NCBI GenBank assembly: GCA_963819075.1
Contig: CAWFUP010000004.1
Coordinates: 186,001-250,000 of the forward strand
Source of the DNA: CAVQBJ01 sp963819075
GTDB taxonomy: Bacteria; Actinomycetota; Thermoleophilia; Solirubrobacterales; Solirubrobacteraceae
DNA: 64,000 nt
Direction of reading: 5' to 3'
The notes under the pieces were generated by a model. The model was not told the DNA's origin. It did not search any database and worked only from the letters and a program-made list of their open reading frames with translations. The translations under genes were made by a program, and so were the position numbers. This document shows, piece after piece, positions 25,467 through 34,068 of the stretch. The stretch's first letter is position 1. The number at the start of each line of letters is the position of its first letter.

Positions 25467-25894
25467 CGGAGGCGGCGGGTAAGGGTGCGCGACCGCGACT
25501 GGAATCCGAGCGACGTGTAGAAGTCGTGCGCATCCGATCGCGAGTCGCGCGACGATAGGTCCAGGCGCGGCGCCGCGTGGCGGCGGGCTTCGGCGTCGGC
25601 AGCGGTGACGAGCGCGGTGTCCACCCCGCGGCGCCTCACGCGCGCCGAGACGACAAGGTCGGTGATGCGACATGAGAACCCATCGCCGTCGAGCCGGGGA
25701 ACGACATGCGTTCCGATCAGACCGATCACGTCCCCGCTCAGCTCGGCGACGAGCAGGCGAGAGGCGGAGTCATGTTTGAAGCGGCGGACGCCGGCGAGCG
25801 CCTGCGCGATCGAGATCTCGTAGCCGAGCTCGACCATCAGCAGCGCGATGGCTGCGGCGTCTGTCGCGACCGCGTCACGGATGGCAGGATTCAT
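25463..25894 (-). CDS. GNAT N-acetyltransferase
   Basis: A 143-aa single-domain GNAT: it begins MNPAIRDAVATDAAAIALLM, has CRITDLVVSARVRRRGVDTALV as the acetyl-CoA motif A region (RRRG loop), and ends with DAHDFYTSLGFQSRSRTL. First gene of a two-GNAT operon. Substrate unknown. Confidence 0.88.
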   Translation of the reverse strand: MNPAIRDAVATDAAAIALLMVELGYEISIAQALAGVRRFKHDSASRLLVAELSGDVIGLIGTHVVPRLDGDGFSCRITDLVVSARVRRRGVDTALVTAADAEARRHAAPRLDLSSRDSRSDAHDFYTSLGFQSRSRTLTRRLR

Positions 25895-26058
25895 GACAGC
25901 TATTCAATACCGCAACGGACAGGCGCGCCAATCTATGGCCGTCCATGCCGAGGCACTCACGCCGCGTACGGACCACCCGTCGGGGTCGGCATAATCGTGC
26001 GGTCGCGCGCATCAGCCGAACGCCCCTCCGCGTCGGGCAAGACCGCGGACATGCGTAG

Positions 26059-26814
26059 TCAGGAGGCTTCAGAGATGACGAGGCGTAGCGCGCCGTCGTA
26101 GCTTTGCTGTTGGCGTAGGTGGCCGTGCTCGGCATCCCACGCGCCGGTTTGAAGTGCGGCTGCGAGTCGCGCGACGATCCGGTCCTCAACGCCAGGCTCA
26201 AGCATGGCCCACATCGACTGGCCGCTGCGGACCGCTGGGTCGAGTAGCGCCTCGGGTCGCCGCCAGAACGCTTCGAAGAACCCGTCGATGCAGTCACCCG
26301 GTGTCGGGATGTGTTCGATGCATGTCCGACCGCCCAGTAGGGCGGCGATGTCGTCTATGGCCGGGAACCGCGATCGCTCGATTCCTAGCGCTTCGGCGAG
26401 GAACTCTCGCTGCCACCTCGGCAGCCGGTCGAGGTCAAATGTGAAGACCACGACCGGTCCACGCGCGACGCGACGCAGCTCGGCCAGCCCGTCCTCGGGC
26501 GGCTCCCAGTGATGGATCGTGACGCACGCCATGGCGGCATCAACCGCGTCATCGTCAAACGGCAACGCCTCTGCTCGCGCAGCGATCGCGGGGGCCGCGT
26601 CAGCGCGGCGCTGAGCGCGCATCGTCGCACTAGGCTCGACGGCGAGAACCCAGCGATCGCTCGGCTCGTAGGACCCGGTCCCGGCGCCAACGTTCAGGAC
26701 GGTGCGCGCATCGCCCAGCGCGGCGTGGATTCGAGCCGCGATCCGCGGATCTGGACGTCGGTGACAAGCGTACGTGTGACCGTGTCTCTCGTAGTCAACC
26801 CGGTGAATAGTCAC
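26059..26814 (-). CDS. Class I SAM-dependent methyltransferase
   Basis: A 251-aa methyltransferase. SAM-binding motif I is VLNVGAGTGSYEP, the acidic end of strand 2 is VLAVEPSATM, and motif IV is VDAAMACVTIHHWEPPEDGL. Methyltransf_11 type. Nearest relatives by pattern act on small molecules, but the substrate cannot be told. It is a single-gene unit pointing leftward within the element. Confidence 0.9.
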   Translation of the reverse strand: MTIHRVDYERHGHTYACHRRPDPRIAARIHAALGDARTVLNVGAGTGSYEPSDRWVLAVEPSATMRAQRRADAAPAIAARAEALPFDDDAVDAAMACVTIHHWEPPEDGLAELRRVARGPVVVFTFDLDRLPRWQREFLAEALGIERSRFPAIDDIAALLGGRTCIEHIPTPGDCIDGFFEAFWRRPEALLDPAVRSGQSMWAMLEPGVEDRIVARLAAALQTGAWDAEHGHLRQQQSYDGALRLVISEAS

Positions 26815-26943
26815 GGCACAGTGAGCCTACCCACGTGCTCGCGTCGCCGCATGCGGCGTAGCTTCGCTTATTCACACCCGAGCCGACGACACGGCCACGA
26901 GAACCGGCCCGTCGGCATAACAGCCGCTACGCCGAGGTCGTCA

Positions 26944-28230
26944 TCACGGCTGCGTGCGCCGCGATGGCGACGGAGCGTCCGGCGCGCGCGGCTCGGGGTG
27001 TTGCAGCGCGCTGTCGCCGGCAGAGAAAGCCCGGTTGACCATCTCCACCTCGTGCTCGGAGGGTGCGTAATGCGCGTAGATCTGCGTGGTCTTGCTGTCG
27101 GCATGGCCGAGGAACTCCTGGATCGTGCGCATCGGCTGCCCCGAGGCGGCCAGACGCGTGGCAAAGGTGTGACGCAGATCGTGAAACCGGACCGGCCGCA
27201 CGCCGGCGGCACGGCAGGCGTCCTGAAAGCGCCGGGTGACCTTGGAGCGGTCGAGCGGGTTACCGGTGTGCGGGTGCGCGAAGACGAGGTCCTGGTCGCC
27301 GCCGTAGATCGTGCGCCGGGACCAGCGGTCCAGCTCTCCGGCGAGGCGGTCGGACATCGGCACCGAGCGGCGTGTCGACAGGTCGGATTTACCGTCGGTG
27401 GAGTGCTTGCCGCGCACGTAGGTGTTGCGCACGCGGATGCGCTGCACGCTCCAGTCGACGTCGCGCCAGCGTAGGCCCAGCAGCTCGCCTTGACGCAGGC
27501 CGGTCATCGCGGCGGTCAGCACAAGCACGCGCAGGACCGGCCCGAACACGTCGGGCGGCGGGGGCGGCGCGGGTCCTGGCCGCCCGCGTCGTTGCGGCGC
27601 CGGCGGCCGGAGCACGACCTCGTCGGGAATGGCGCGGATCACTGCGTCGAGTTCCTCGATGGTGAGGAACTGCAGGTCGGGGTTTGAGTCTCCGGCGCGC
27701 CGGCGTCCGGGTCGGGTGGCGCGGCGGACCGGGTTCTCGAGGATCAACTCCCGGTCAAGCGCGTGTTCGAAGACGGAGTGCAGGAACGTCATCACGTTGC
27801 GCACGGTCTTCGGCGACAGGCCGTCCGCGAGCATGGCGCCGGCCAGCGCCTCGACTTTGGCGGTCCTGATGTCGGTGACGGGCGTGGCACCCAGGCGCGG
27901 GGAGATGTGCACGCGCTGCATCGATTCGATTCCCTCCAGGTAGGACGGCCGAGCGCCACGGAGACGCAGCCGCTGGCGTAGCGAGTCGGTGACCTCGTCG
28001 ACCGTTGGGACGACGGCGCCACGAGCGGGTCGCGGGGTGCGCTCTTCGGCGTCCTGTAGGCGGCGAAACGCCCGCTCGGCTTGAACGCGGGTGAGGCCGT
28101 CGCCTGATCCGGGAGTGCGCACCGGACCGATGATGCGGTTCAGCCGCCGGCCGTCGAGCGTTCGCCAGCGCCCGTAGTAGGCGCCCCACTTTTCATACAG
28201 TTGGCCGGTCCCGTGACTGCGCTTGGTCAT
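26944..28230 (-). CDS. Tyrosine-recombinase integrase of the element
   Basis: A 428-aa site-specific recombinase that inserts and excises the element at tRNA-Pro. An N-terminal arm-binding region (GTGQLYEKWGAYYGRWRTLD) is followed by the SAM-like core-binding domain. The catalytic domain has Arg in TAAMTGLRQGELLGL, HDLRHTFATRL, LGHADSKTT and the Tyr nucleophile in QIYAHY. All six catalytic positions look intact. The start ATG 28230 overlaps the excisionase stop by 4 bp. A longer frame upstream is not integrase-like. Confidence 0.95.
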   Translation of the reverse strand: MTKRSHGTGQLYEKWGAYYGRWRTLDGRRLNRIIGPVRTPGSGDGLTRVQAERAFRRLQDAEERTPRPARGAVVPTVDEVTDSLRQRLRLRGARPSYLEGIESMQRVHISPRLGATPVTDIRTAKVEALAGAMLADGLSPKTVRNVMTFLHSVFEHALDRELILENPVRRATRPGRRRAGDSNPDLQFLTIEELDAVIRAIPDEVVLRPPAPQRRGRPGPAPPPPPDVFGPVLRVLVLTAAMTGLRQGELLGLRWRDVDWSVQRIRVRNTYVRGKHSTDGKSDLSTRRSVPMSDRLAGELDRWSRRTIYGGDQDLVFAHPHTGNPLDRSKVTRRFQDACRAAGVRPVRFHDLRHTFATRLAASGQPMRTIQEFLGHADSKTTQIYAHYAPSEHEVEMVNRAFSAGDSALQHPEPRAPDAPSPSRRTQP

Positions 28231-28529
28231 CGGCCCGTTATACGCCCTGGCCGGGATGGCTCCCTCGCCGGGAAGAGCGCGGGCGCGCGCACTGACGACG
28301 CGGGGCCGTGCATCTTGGGGTGAGGGCCCTCCTCGATCGTGTCCATCCAGACCTCGATGACCGAGCGGCGGTAACGGAAGTATCGGCCCAGGCGCATGTG
28401 GGGGATCCGGTTGCTTCGGGTCTCGGCGTAGACCCATGCTGGAGTCATGCGCAGCAGCGCGGCGACCTCCGCGGCCGTGATGACGTCGCTCTCAGGCGCG
28501 GGCCGCGGCTCAGCGTGCGCCGGGCACAT
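28227..28529 (-). CDS. Excisionase-family DNA-binding protein
   Basis: A 100-aa protein with the MerR-like excisionase fold: VITAAEVAALLRMTPAWVYA, then RIPHMRLGRYFRYRRSVIEV. It would bend att DNA and direct the integrase towards excision. Translationally coupled to the integrase gene by a 4-bp overlap. The CAAATTAGCAAAA motif shared with the relaxase promoter lies 30 bp upstream. Confidence 0.88.
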   Translation of the reverse strand: MCPAHAEPRPAPESDVITAAEVAALLRMTPAWVYAETRSNRIPHMRLGRYFRYRRSVIEVWMDTIEEGPHPKMHGPASSVRAPALFPAREPSRPGRITGR

Positions 28530-28558
28530 GACGGTCTGGGGTTCGCACTAGGACGAAG

Positions 28559-28571
28559 CAAATTAGCAAAA
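28559..28571 (-). promoter_or_regulatory. Shared 13-bp motif upstream of the excisionase-integrase operon
   Basis: TTTTGCTAATTTG on the minus strand, identical to the motif at 32689-32701 upstream of the relaxase. The TGCTAAT core resembles an extended -10 element. A+T-rich against a very GC-rich background. Confidence 0.55.
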
Positions 28572-28635
28572 TAACGTCGCTATTGCCACCATGCCGTGCG
28601 GCGCCGTCGCCGGTCGTCGTGGCATGATCGTGCCG

Positions 28636-29088
28636 ATGGGGCCTGCACCCAAGCACGATGCCGAAGAGGCGTTCCGCCTCGCCCAGGAGCGATGGGCACA
28701 GGCGCTGCGCGAACATCGGGTGGCGCCGCCGGATGCGGGGTTCAGCGCTCGCCTGGCTGGGCTCGCGGCCGCGGCTCACGCCGAGGCTGGGGCATGCCGG
28801 CTGGCACACAGGGCCGGATATGAATGGCCGCCGCACACGGCGTCCTCGTCCAGACCGCCTCACGAGCTGCAGCCCGAGTCAGGGCGCCGCGGCCCGGAGA
28901 GACTCTGGCGCTCGTTCGATGACGCAGTCGCCGGCCTGAACCGCGCCGGTGCCGGCAGCGACCTGCTCGAGGTGGCAGCCGCGTATGAGGAACTCGCGCT
29001 GGCAGCCGGCAAGCTGGCCAAGGCCGTTGAGCGCGAGGACCGGGCGAGCGGGCTACTCCCCAGCGCGGGCACCCGGCGCTCGGCCTAG
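28636..29088 (+). CDS. Hypothetical helical protein
   Basis: A 150-aa mostly helical protein (AEEAFRLAQERWAQALREHR, SDLLEVAAAYEELALAAGKL) with no membrane segment or catalytic motif. It is divergent from the excisionase gene. ATG 28636 is preferred; an ATG at 28624 is also in frame. Proteins of this type accompany relaxase genes in actinobacterial elements in my recollection, but I assign no function. Confidence 0.65.
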   Translation: MGPAPKHDAEEAFRLAQERWAQALREHRVAPPDAGFSARLAGLAAAAHAEAGACRLAHRAGYEWPPHTASSSRPPHELQPESGRRGPERLWRSFDDAVAGLNRAGAGSDLLEVAAAYEELALAAGKLAKAVEREDRASGLLPSAGTRRSA

Positions 29089-29118
29089 CGACGGCCGTTC
29101 GTCGGCCCGCCAGCCGCG

Positions 29119-29430
29119 TTAGCGAGCCGCGCTGTTGCCCAGCGATGAGGGGTCGGGGTTGTCGTCCCATACGGACCGCGGCGCGGTGGCGTTGCGGTGG
29201 GGAAGCGTAGTCGTCGTCGGGTCCCACAGGTCGCGCCGCGTGGCCAGCGAGGCGCTGTCTGCCTGGGCACGCTGGATGAGGGCGTCGACCTCCTCCCGCC
29301 GTACGCGGTAGGCACGCCCGATCCGTACGGCGGGGAGGGTGCCGTGGGATATCCAGTTGCGAATCGTCTGGGCGGTCACCTGCAGCTCGGCGGCGACCTG
29401 GGGCACGGTCATCAGCGGCGCAGAGGCCAT
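29119..29430 (-). CDS. Excisionase-type helix-turn-helix protein downstream of relaxase
   Basis: A 103-aa protein: MTVPQVAAELQVTAQTIRNW, then GTLPAVRIGRAYRVRREEVD, the same winged-helix fold as the excisionase at 28227. ATG 29430 lies one base after the relaxase stop, so it is the second gene of the relaxase operon. It may be an accessory protein for oriT processing or a regulator. Confidence 0.85.
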   Translation of the reverse strand: MASAPLMTVPQVAAELQVTAQTIRNWISHGTLPAVRIGRAYRVRREEVDALIQRAQADSASLATRRDLWDPTTTTLPHRNATAPRSVWDDNPDPSSLGNSAAR

Positions 29431-29431
29431 G

Positions 29432-32400
29432 TCAACGATCGATGCCGAGATCGTGGCCACGGTCGCGGTCGTGGCCGAGACGTTCGCGGCTGAGATCCAT
29501 GGTCTCGCGCGCGCGAGACCAGGCTGCGCGCTGCGCGGGCGTCTTGGGCTCCGGCCCGAGCGGGTCGTGGGTGTTGGTGATGCCGTGCTCCACGCGGTAG
29601 CGGGCCAGCCGGCGCACGGCGGCGTCCCAGATCTCTCCGCGTGTGCCGGAGGGACGTTCGCCGAGCGTCCGTGGCGCCCAGGGCCCGGGCGCGGCGAGTT
29701 CGCGTTCGATCAGCTCGTCGCGCAGCGTGGCGTGTTCGCTGACAAGCGGCCCGATCGCTCGCTGGATCCCGTCGAACTCGGAGCGGATCTGCTCGGGGTT
29801 TCCGACGCGTCCCTGAAGGCGGACGCGCTCGTCGGCGGTGACCGAGAGCCGTGCTTCGGTGCGTACCAGGGCCGCGGTGAGGGTGGCTCGCTCGGTGGCG
29901 TGCGGGTCTCCGCGCAGCAGCCGGCGGGCCTCTGGAAGCTCGCTCAGACGTTCGGAGAGTTCAGCGCGCTCGGTTGACAAGACCAGCGTACGCGTGTGGA
30001 GATCGTCGAGTCGCTCCAGCTCGTGTAGCGGAAGCGCGTTTCGCTGAGCGATAAGGTGCTCGAGGCGGTCGCGCAGCTCGGCCAGCCGGGCGATGCCGCG
30101 GTCCGGCACCTCTGGCTCGGCGGCGAGAGCGGCTCGTTCCTGCGCGGCGTCGGCGGTGGCGCGGCGGGCGCTGGCAAGCTCGTCGTCGTCGGGGCGTCCG
30201 GCGGGCGTGAGCTGTTCGACGGCGAGATCTTCGTCGTCGCGGACGCGCATGCGGCGCTCGACGGCCGCGAGGGTCTCCCCGACTCCGGGCCTGCTTGGCG
30301 TTGTGAACGGTTGCTCCTCGGGCAGGTGGTCTTTGTGGTGGACGAGCAGGCGCGTCTGGTCTCTCGCGCGAGAAAGGGCGGTGTAGCTCCAGCCGGCGGT
30401 GAGGTCGTGGGGGTGAGCGACCACGATCGCCGATTGGACCGTGGCCCCTTGCATACCGTGGCCGGTGAGGGCGTAGGCGTGCTCGACGTGATCGGCGACG
30501 TAGGCACAGGGCAGTTCACGTATCAGCCCGCTGTCGGTCTCGATCACCACTCGATCCTCGTCCAGATCGCGGACGGTCCCCCGGGTGCCGTTGTCGATGT
30601 CGATCAGCGCGTCGTTGCGCCGGCAGATGACGCGGTCGCCCACCGCGACCTCGCAGACACCGTAGCGCCGCTGCTCTCCGAGCCCACTGGATTGGCGGCG
30701 CACTTCGCGCGCTGCCCGGTTCAGCGCCGAGCGGGTGTCGTTATCGCGGGCGATGAGGACCGCGTCAGCCGGGCCGACCTCCTCGACGGCGGCGGCCCAC
30801 TCCAGGATGGCCTGTTCGCGCGCGTTCGCGGCGCCGTCGAGGACTTCGATGCGTCCGGCTCGTTCTGCCCATGCCAAGTAGCTCTCGGGCCGCCCGCCGT
30901 GCAGCGCGGAAAGCGCCCGTCGCTCGGTCGGATCGCGCTGGCGCATCACCTCGGTGAGGCGCTGCGCACCGACCTGACGGCCTACCGCGCGCAGCCATCC
31001 GCCCGCTTGGACGGAAGCGAGCTGACCGGGGTCGCCGATCGCGACCACCTTCGCGCCCGACCGCTCCGCGGCTGCTAGCAATCGCGCGGTCGGTCGGGTC
31101 GCTGCCATCCCCGCTTCGTCGAACACGATCACGCTGCGCGAGGGCAGCGTGTCGCCGAGCTGTTCGAGGTCGATCAGCAGCCGATCGAGCGTGCGTGCGC
31201 TGATTCCCGCCTGTTCGCGCAGCTCACGAGCGCCCCTTCCGGTGGGAGCGACACCGAGCACGGTGTAGCCGTGGGCCTCGTAGACGTCGCGCAGCGCTCC
31301 GGCCAGGTAGGTCTTGCCGGTGCCGGCGAGCGCCTCGATCACGTCCACCCCGCGACCGCTGCCCACAACCTCCCGCAGCGCCGCGGCCTGCTCGGCGCTC
31401 AACGGCCGCGCGACCCGTGCAAGCGCACCGTCGATCCGGCGGCCGTCCAGCATGGCCACGGCCTCGTGGCCGCGGTCGACCGCCGTGGCGATGAGCGCGC
31501 GCTCGCAGTCGACCAGATTGCGTGTCGTCATTCCGCCGCCGACGGTCGCCATCACGTCCGGTCGCCGCGCGAACCGCTCGGCCTGCCCGCGCACGTCGGC
31601 GACCGTTGCACCCTCGGGCGCGGCTGCCGCGAAGGCGCGCAGCACCGCCCCTGCGTCGAACGTGTTGGCGCGCTCGGTGATTCCGTGCGGCCCGACAAGG
31701 CTCGTGCCCAGCTCGCCATCCGCTGCGCCCTCAAGCGACGACAGCGGTGCCACCTGCCTGCGCTCCTCACCGGCGGAGAGCATCTCCGCGATGTGCTCGC
31801 GGTCGAGGCCGAGCTCGCCCGCGCGCGCCTTGACCTCCTCCTGCCACGTGTGGGTCTCGACCCCGTACTGCTTGCGCTCGCGCGTCGCCAGCGCGGCGGC
31901 CTGGGCCATCGCCTTTGTTGACAGCCCGAGCCCACCCGCCTGGGCGGCTCGCTCCATTTCGTGCCGGCGTTTGGAGAACTCCGACAGGACCCGCTCTGGA
32001 ACCCCGGCGAGGTCCGCGGCGCCCTTGTGAACCGGTCGCCACTCAAGGCCCAGGCGATCCGTGATCCGCGCTCGCAGATGTGCCTGGTAGAGGTAGCCGG
32101 CGGTCTGGGCTGAGCGGTAGAGCGGCGTTCCGTGCAGCGCCGTGTAGCGCCCATCCGGTCCTCGCGAGAGGTTCGCTGCGACGACGTGCGTGTGCAGCTG
32201 AGGGTCAAGCGCCCGACTCATTCGGTGCCGGTATGCGACGCCGATCAACCCCTCCCCCGCCTCCACCCGCTCGCCGCCGCGTCCGCGGCGAACCTGGACC
32301 GCCGTGTCTTCCAGATAGGCCAGCGCCGCGCGCACCGCCTCCTCGTGCGCGAGCACCAGCTCGACCGCGACGTCCTCACACGCGACCGAGGTGAGGACGC

Positions 32401-32683
32401 TCACCGACTTCGGCGCGGAGAACGTGAGGTCAAGCGCGGCGATCTGTGGCGCGCGCTCCGCCGAGCGAAGGCGCTGCGAGGAGTCACGCGGGTCGCGGCC
32501 CTCCACGAGCGCGTTGAACTGCTGGGCCTGCACGCGACCTTCGAGGCCCAGCGCCTCGGCACCGGCGCCGACCCACTCACCTGGCGCCTCACCGCGTCCG
32601 GAGTAGTAGTCGTCGTGGCCCTGGGCGACCTGCTGCTCGTAATAGCGATGCTGGCCGAGCGCGATCTTGCCTATGGACAGCAC
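29432..32683 (-). CDS. MobF/TrwC-type conjugative relaxase-helicase
   Basis: A 1083-aa protein that nicks oriT and unwinds DNA for transfer. The relaxase domain (1 to about 290) has two Tyr pairs (HRYYEQQV, Y14/Y15; DDYYSG, Y26/Y27) and the metal-binding His triad in YRHRMSRALDPQLHTHVVAA (H153, H164, H166). The helicase domain (about 440-800) has Walker A ALAGTGKT, DEAG as Walker B, GDPGQLASV, and a C-terminal HAYALTGHGMQGATV, YTALSRARDQTRLLV region as in TraI/RecD. A coiled-coil tail follows. It starts with GTG at 32683. Confidence 0.95.
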   Translation of the reverse strand: MLSIGKIALGQHRYYEQQVAQGHDDYYSGRGEAPGEWVGAGAEALGLEGRVQAQQFNALVEGRDPRDSSQRLRSAERAPQIAALDLTFSAPKSVSVLTSVACEDVAVELVLAHEEAVRAALAYLEDTAVQVRRGRGGERVEAGEGLIGVAYRHRMSRALDPQLHTHVVAANLSRGPDGRYTALHGTPLYRSAQTAGYLYQAHLRARITDRLGLEWRPVHKGAADLAGVPERVLSEFSKRRHEMERAAQAGGLGLSTKAMAQAAALATRERKQYGVETHTWQEEVKARAGELGLDREHIAEMLSAGEERRQVAPLSSLEGAADGELGTSLVGPHGITERANTFDAGAVLRAFAAAAPEGATVADVRGQAERFARRPDVMATVGGGMTTRNLVDCERALIATAVDRGHEAVAMLDGRRIDGALARVARPLSAEQAAALREVVGSGRGVDVIEALAGTGKTYLAGALRDVYEAHGYTVLGVAPTGRGARELREQAGISARTLDRLLIDLEQLGDTLPSRSVIVFDEAGMAATRPTARLLAAAERSGAKVVAIGDPGQLASVQAGGWLRAVGRQVGAQRLTEVMRQRDPTERRALSALHGGRPESYLAWAERAGRIEVLDGAANAREQAILEWAAAVEEVGPADAVLIARDNDTRSALNRAAREVRRQSSGLGEQRRYGVCEVAVGDRVICRRNDALIDIDNGTRGTVRDLDEDRVVIETDSGLIRELPCAYVADHVEHAYALTGHGMQGATVQSAIVVAHPHDLTAGWSYTALSRARDQTRLLVHHKDHLPEEQPFTTPSRPGVGETLAAVERRMRVRDDEDLAVEQLTPAGRPDDDELASARRATADAAQERAALAAEPEVPDRGIARLAELRDRLEHLIAQRNALPLHELERLDDLHTRTLVLSTERAELSERLSELPEARRLLRGDPHATERATLTAALVRTEARLSVTADERVRLQGRVGNPEQIRSEFDGIQRAIGPLVSEHATLRDELIERELAAPGPWAPRTLGERPSGTRGEIWDAAVRRLARYRVEHGITNTHDPLGPEPKTPAQRAAWSRARETMDLSRERLGHDRDRGHDLGIDR

Positions 32684-32688
32684 CGGGT

Positions 32689-32701
32689 CAAATTAGCAAA
32701 A
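32689..32701 (-). promoter_or_regulatory. Shared 13-bp motif in the relaxase promoter
   Basis: TTTTGCTAATTTG on the minus strand, 5 bp before the relaxase GTG. A -35-like TTGCAC lies 17-18 bp further upstream. The position implies a nearly leaderless transcript. Identical to 28559-28571. Confidence 0.55.
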
Positions 32702-33146
32702 CGAGCACTCTTGGTGCAACTGTGTGCTGCTAAGTGGAGCGTCAGCGATGCTGAGCGGCTGGGACTCGCATTCGCGGCTGATGTTCGTCTGGATGCGCTG
32801 CCGAGAGCGCGCCGACAAGGCATCGCGTGCGGGGCCCGGTGAGCGGCGAGCTTGACACGTACGGGTAGCTGACGCGGGTGCCATCGGATCAGGACCGCTG
32901 GTGCCGTCCCTGGCACGGTCCGCGCAGCGGACCTAAGTGCACCTCGCCCGCAGCGAAGTCGCAGTCAAGGGTCTGCCGCGGAGCGGCCGAGCGAAGCGAG
33001 CCCTTGACGGCGGCGAGAGCGGAGGGCACGCCGTTACGGGGCTGCGGAACAACGGGAGCTCGGGTTGGCCGAGAGCGATCGGCGAAGCCGGCGGATCGCG
33101 ACAAGAGCTCGACATGTGATGCGGTCTCTGATGAGCTCTGGGCGGT
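32702..33146. other. Gene-free region upstream of relaxase; candidate oriT
   Basis: No convincing coding region. It holds a hairpin GGTCCGC/GCGGACC (32917-32933) and a larger nested inverted repeat at 32964-33008 (outer GTCAAGGG/CCCTTGAC, inner GCCGC/GCGGC). MobF origins of transfer usually lie next to the relaxase gene and contain inverted repeats, so this is the best oriT candidate. Confidence 0.4.
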
Positions 33147-33692
33147 ATGCCCCCGACTGCTGCGCTCGGCTATCCCATTTGGAAGTTCTACCCTTCCCGG
33201 TCTCCCGCTCCCGATTGGGTTGCGACAGTGGTCGCGGCCTTCGCGAAGTCAAAGGCGGACATCGACTCCCGCTCCAACCACGGGGTCGGCAGCGACGCGG
33301 CGCTCGCCACCCTTCGCCCAGCCCTGGTAGCCGCGGGGTTCGACATCGAGGCCGGAAAGGCTTCTGCGGACAAGATTCGGCGGCCGGTTCTGTTCGGGGA
33401 AGCTGGCCACCCCCGAGTCGCATACGAGGTGGACGGATACCACCCCAAGCTGGGCATCGTGCTTGAGATCGAGGCCGGGCGGGGCGCGGCTGGCAACGCC
33501 GACTACAGAGACCTGATCCGCACGAGCTTGATCGTGGACGCTGACTACCTGATCCTCGGCATGATGCTCGAGTACCGCACGGGCAAGACGACGCTTCGAA
33601 GCTACGAGCGGACCCGAGATCAGATCGACGCCATCTACGCAAGCGAACGCCTGAAGCTTCCCTTCAAGGGCGTTCTTCTGATCGGCTACTGA
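33147..33692 (+). CDS. PD-(D/E)XK-like hypothetical protein
   Basis: A 181-aa soluble protein. Conserved-looking core: RRPVLFGEAGHPRVAYEVDG, LGIVLEIEAGRGAAGNADYR, DADYLILGMMLEYR, and a C-terminal LPFKGVLLIGY. The spacing E/D - strand - ExEAGR resembles the active site of PD-(D/E)XK restriction-like nucleases (BglII-type proteins among them), with Arg replacing Lys. No methylase is adjacent, so it is not a simple restriction system. Nuclease activity is inferred from pattern only. Confidence 0.6.
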   Translation: MPPTAALGYPIWKFYPSRSPAPDWVATVVAAFAKSKADIDSRSNHGVGSDAALATLRPALVAAGFDIEAGKASADKIRRPVLFGEAGHPRVAYEVDGYHPKLGIVLEIEAGRGAAGNADYRDLIRTSLIVDADYLILGMMLEYRTGKTTLRSYERTRDQIDAIYASERLKLPFKGVLLIGY

Positions 33693-34068
33693 GTCCGTGC
33701 GAGAGAATACGGCCAGCAAGGCGCGCATGGCGAACCGGATGCGTCCGTGGCGACGGACGCGCAAGGCCGTCAGCCATGACTCTGGGTGACGAATGCGAGC
33801 GTCCGGCGTCGGGCCGCCAGCCGGGTCGACATAAGACGCGAAGTCTGCGCGATCGGATTCCGTCGAGATCCTCCTGGCTGGCGGACTGGGAGCATCCTGC
33901 TGCCATGCAACGCACCCTGCCAGCCCTCAGCGAGCGTTTTCCGTGCGTGCCCCGCCTCCGGGGCGAGCCGGCTGCGCGATCACCACACTCAGTCGTCGAG
34001 CGGCCGGCGCTGTGGTCGCTCCGAATCGGTATATCGAACGGCGGCGAGATGCTCTGGGAGCCTCTCGC
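33693..34068. other. Non-coding stretch with hairpin
   Basis: No gene seen. A perfect hairpin GCGTCCGT-GGCG-ACGGACGC at 33741-33760 could terminate transcription after 33692. The promoter of the downstream operon probably lies in this stretch; TCGGTATATCG around 34025 is the most A+T-rich block. Confidence 0.45.
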
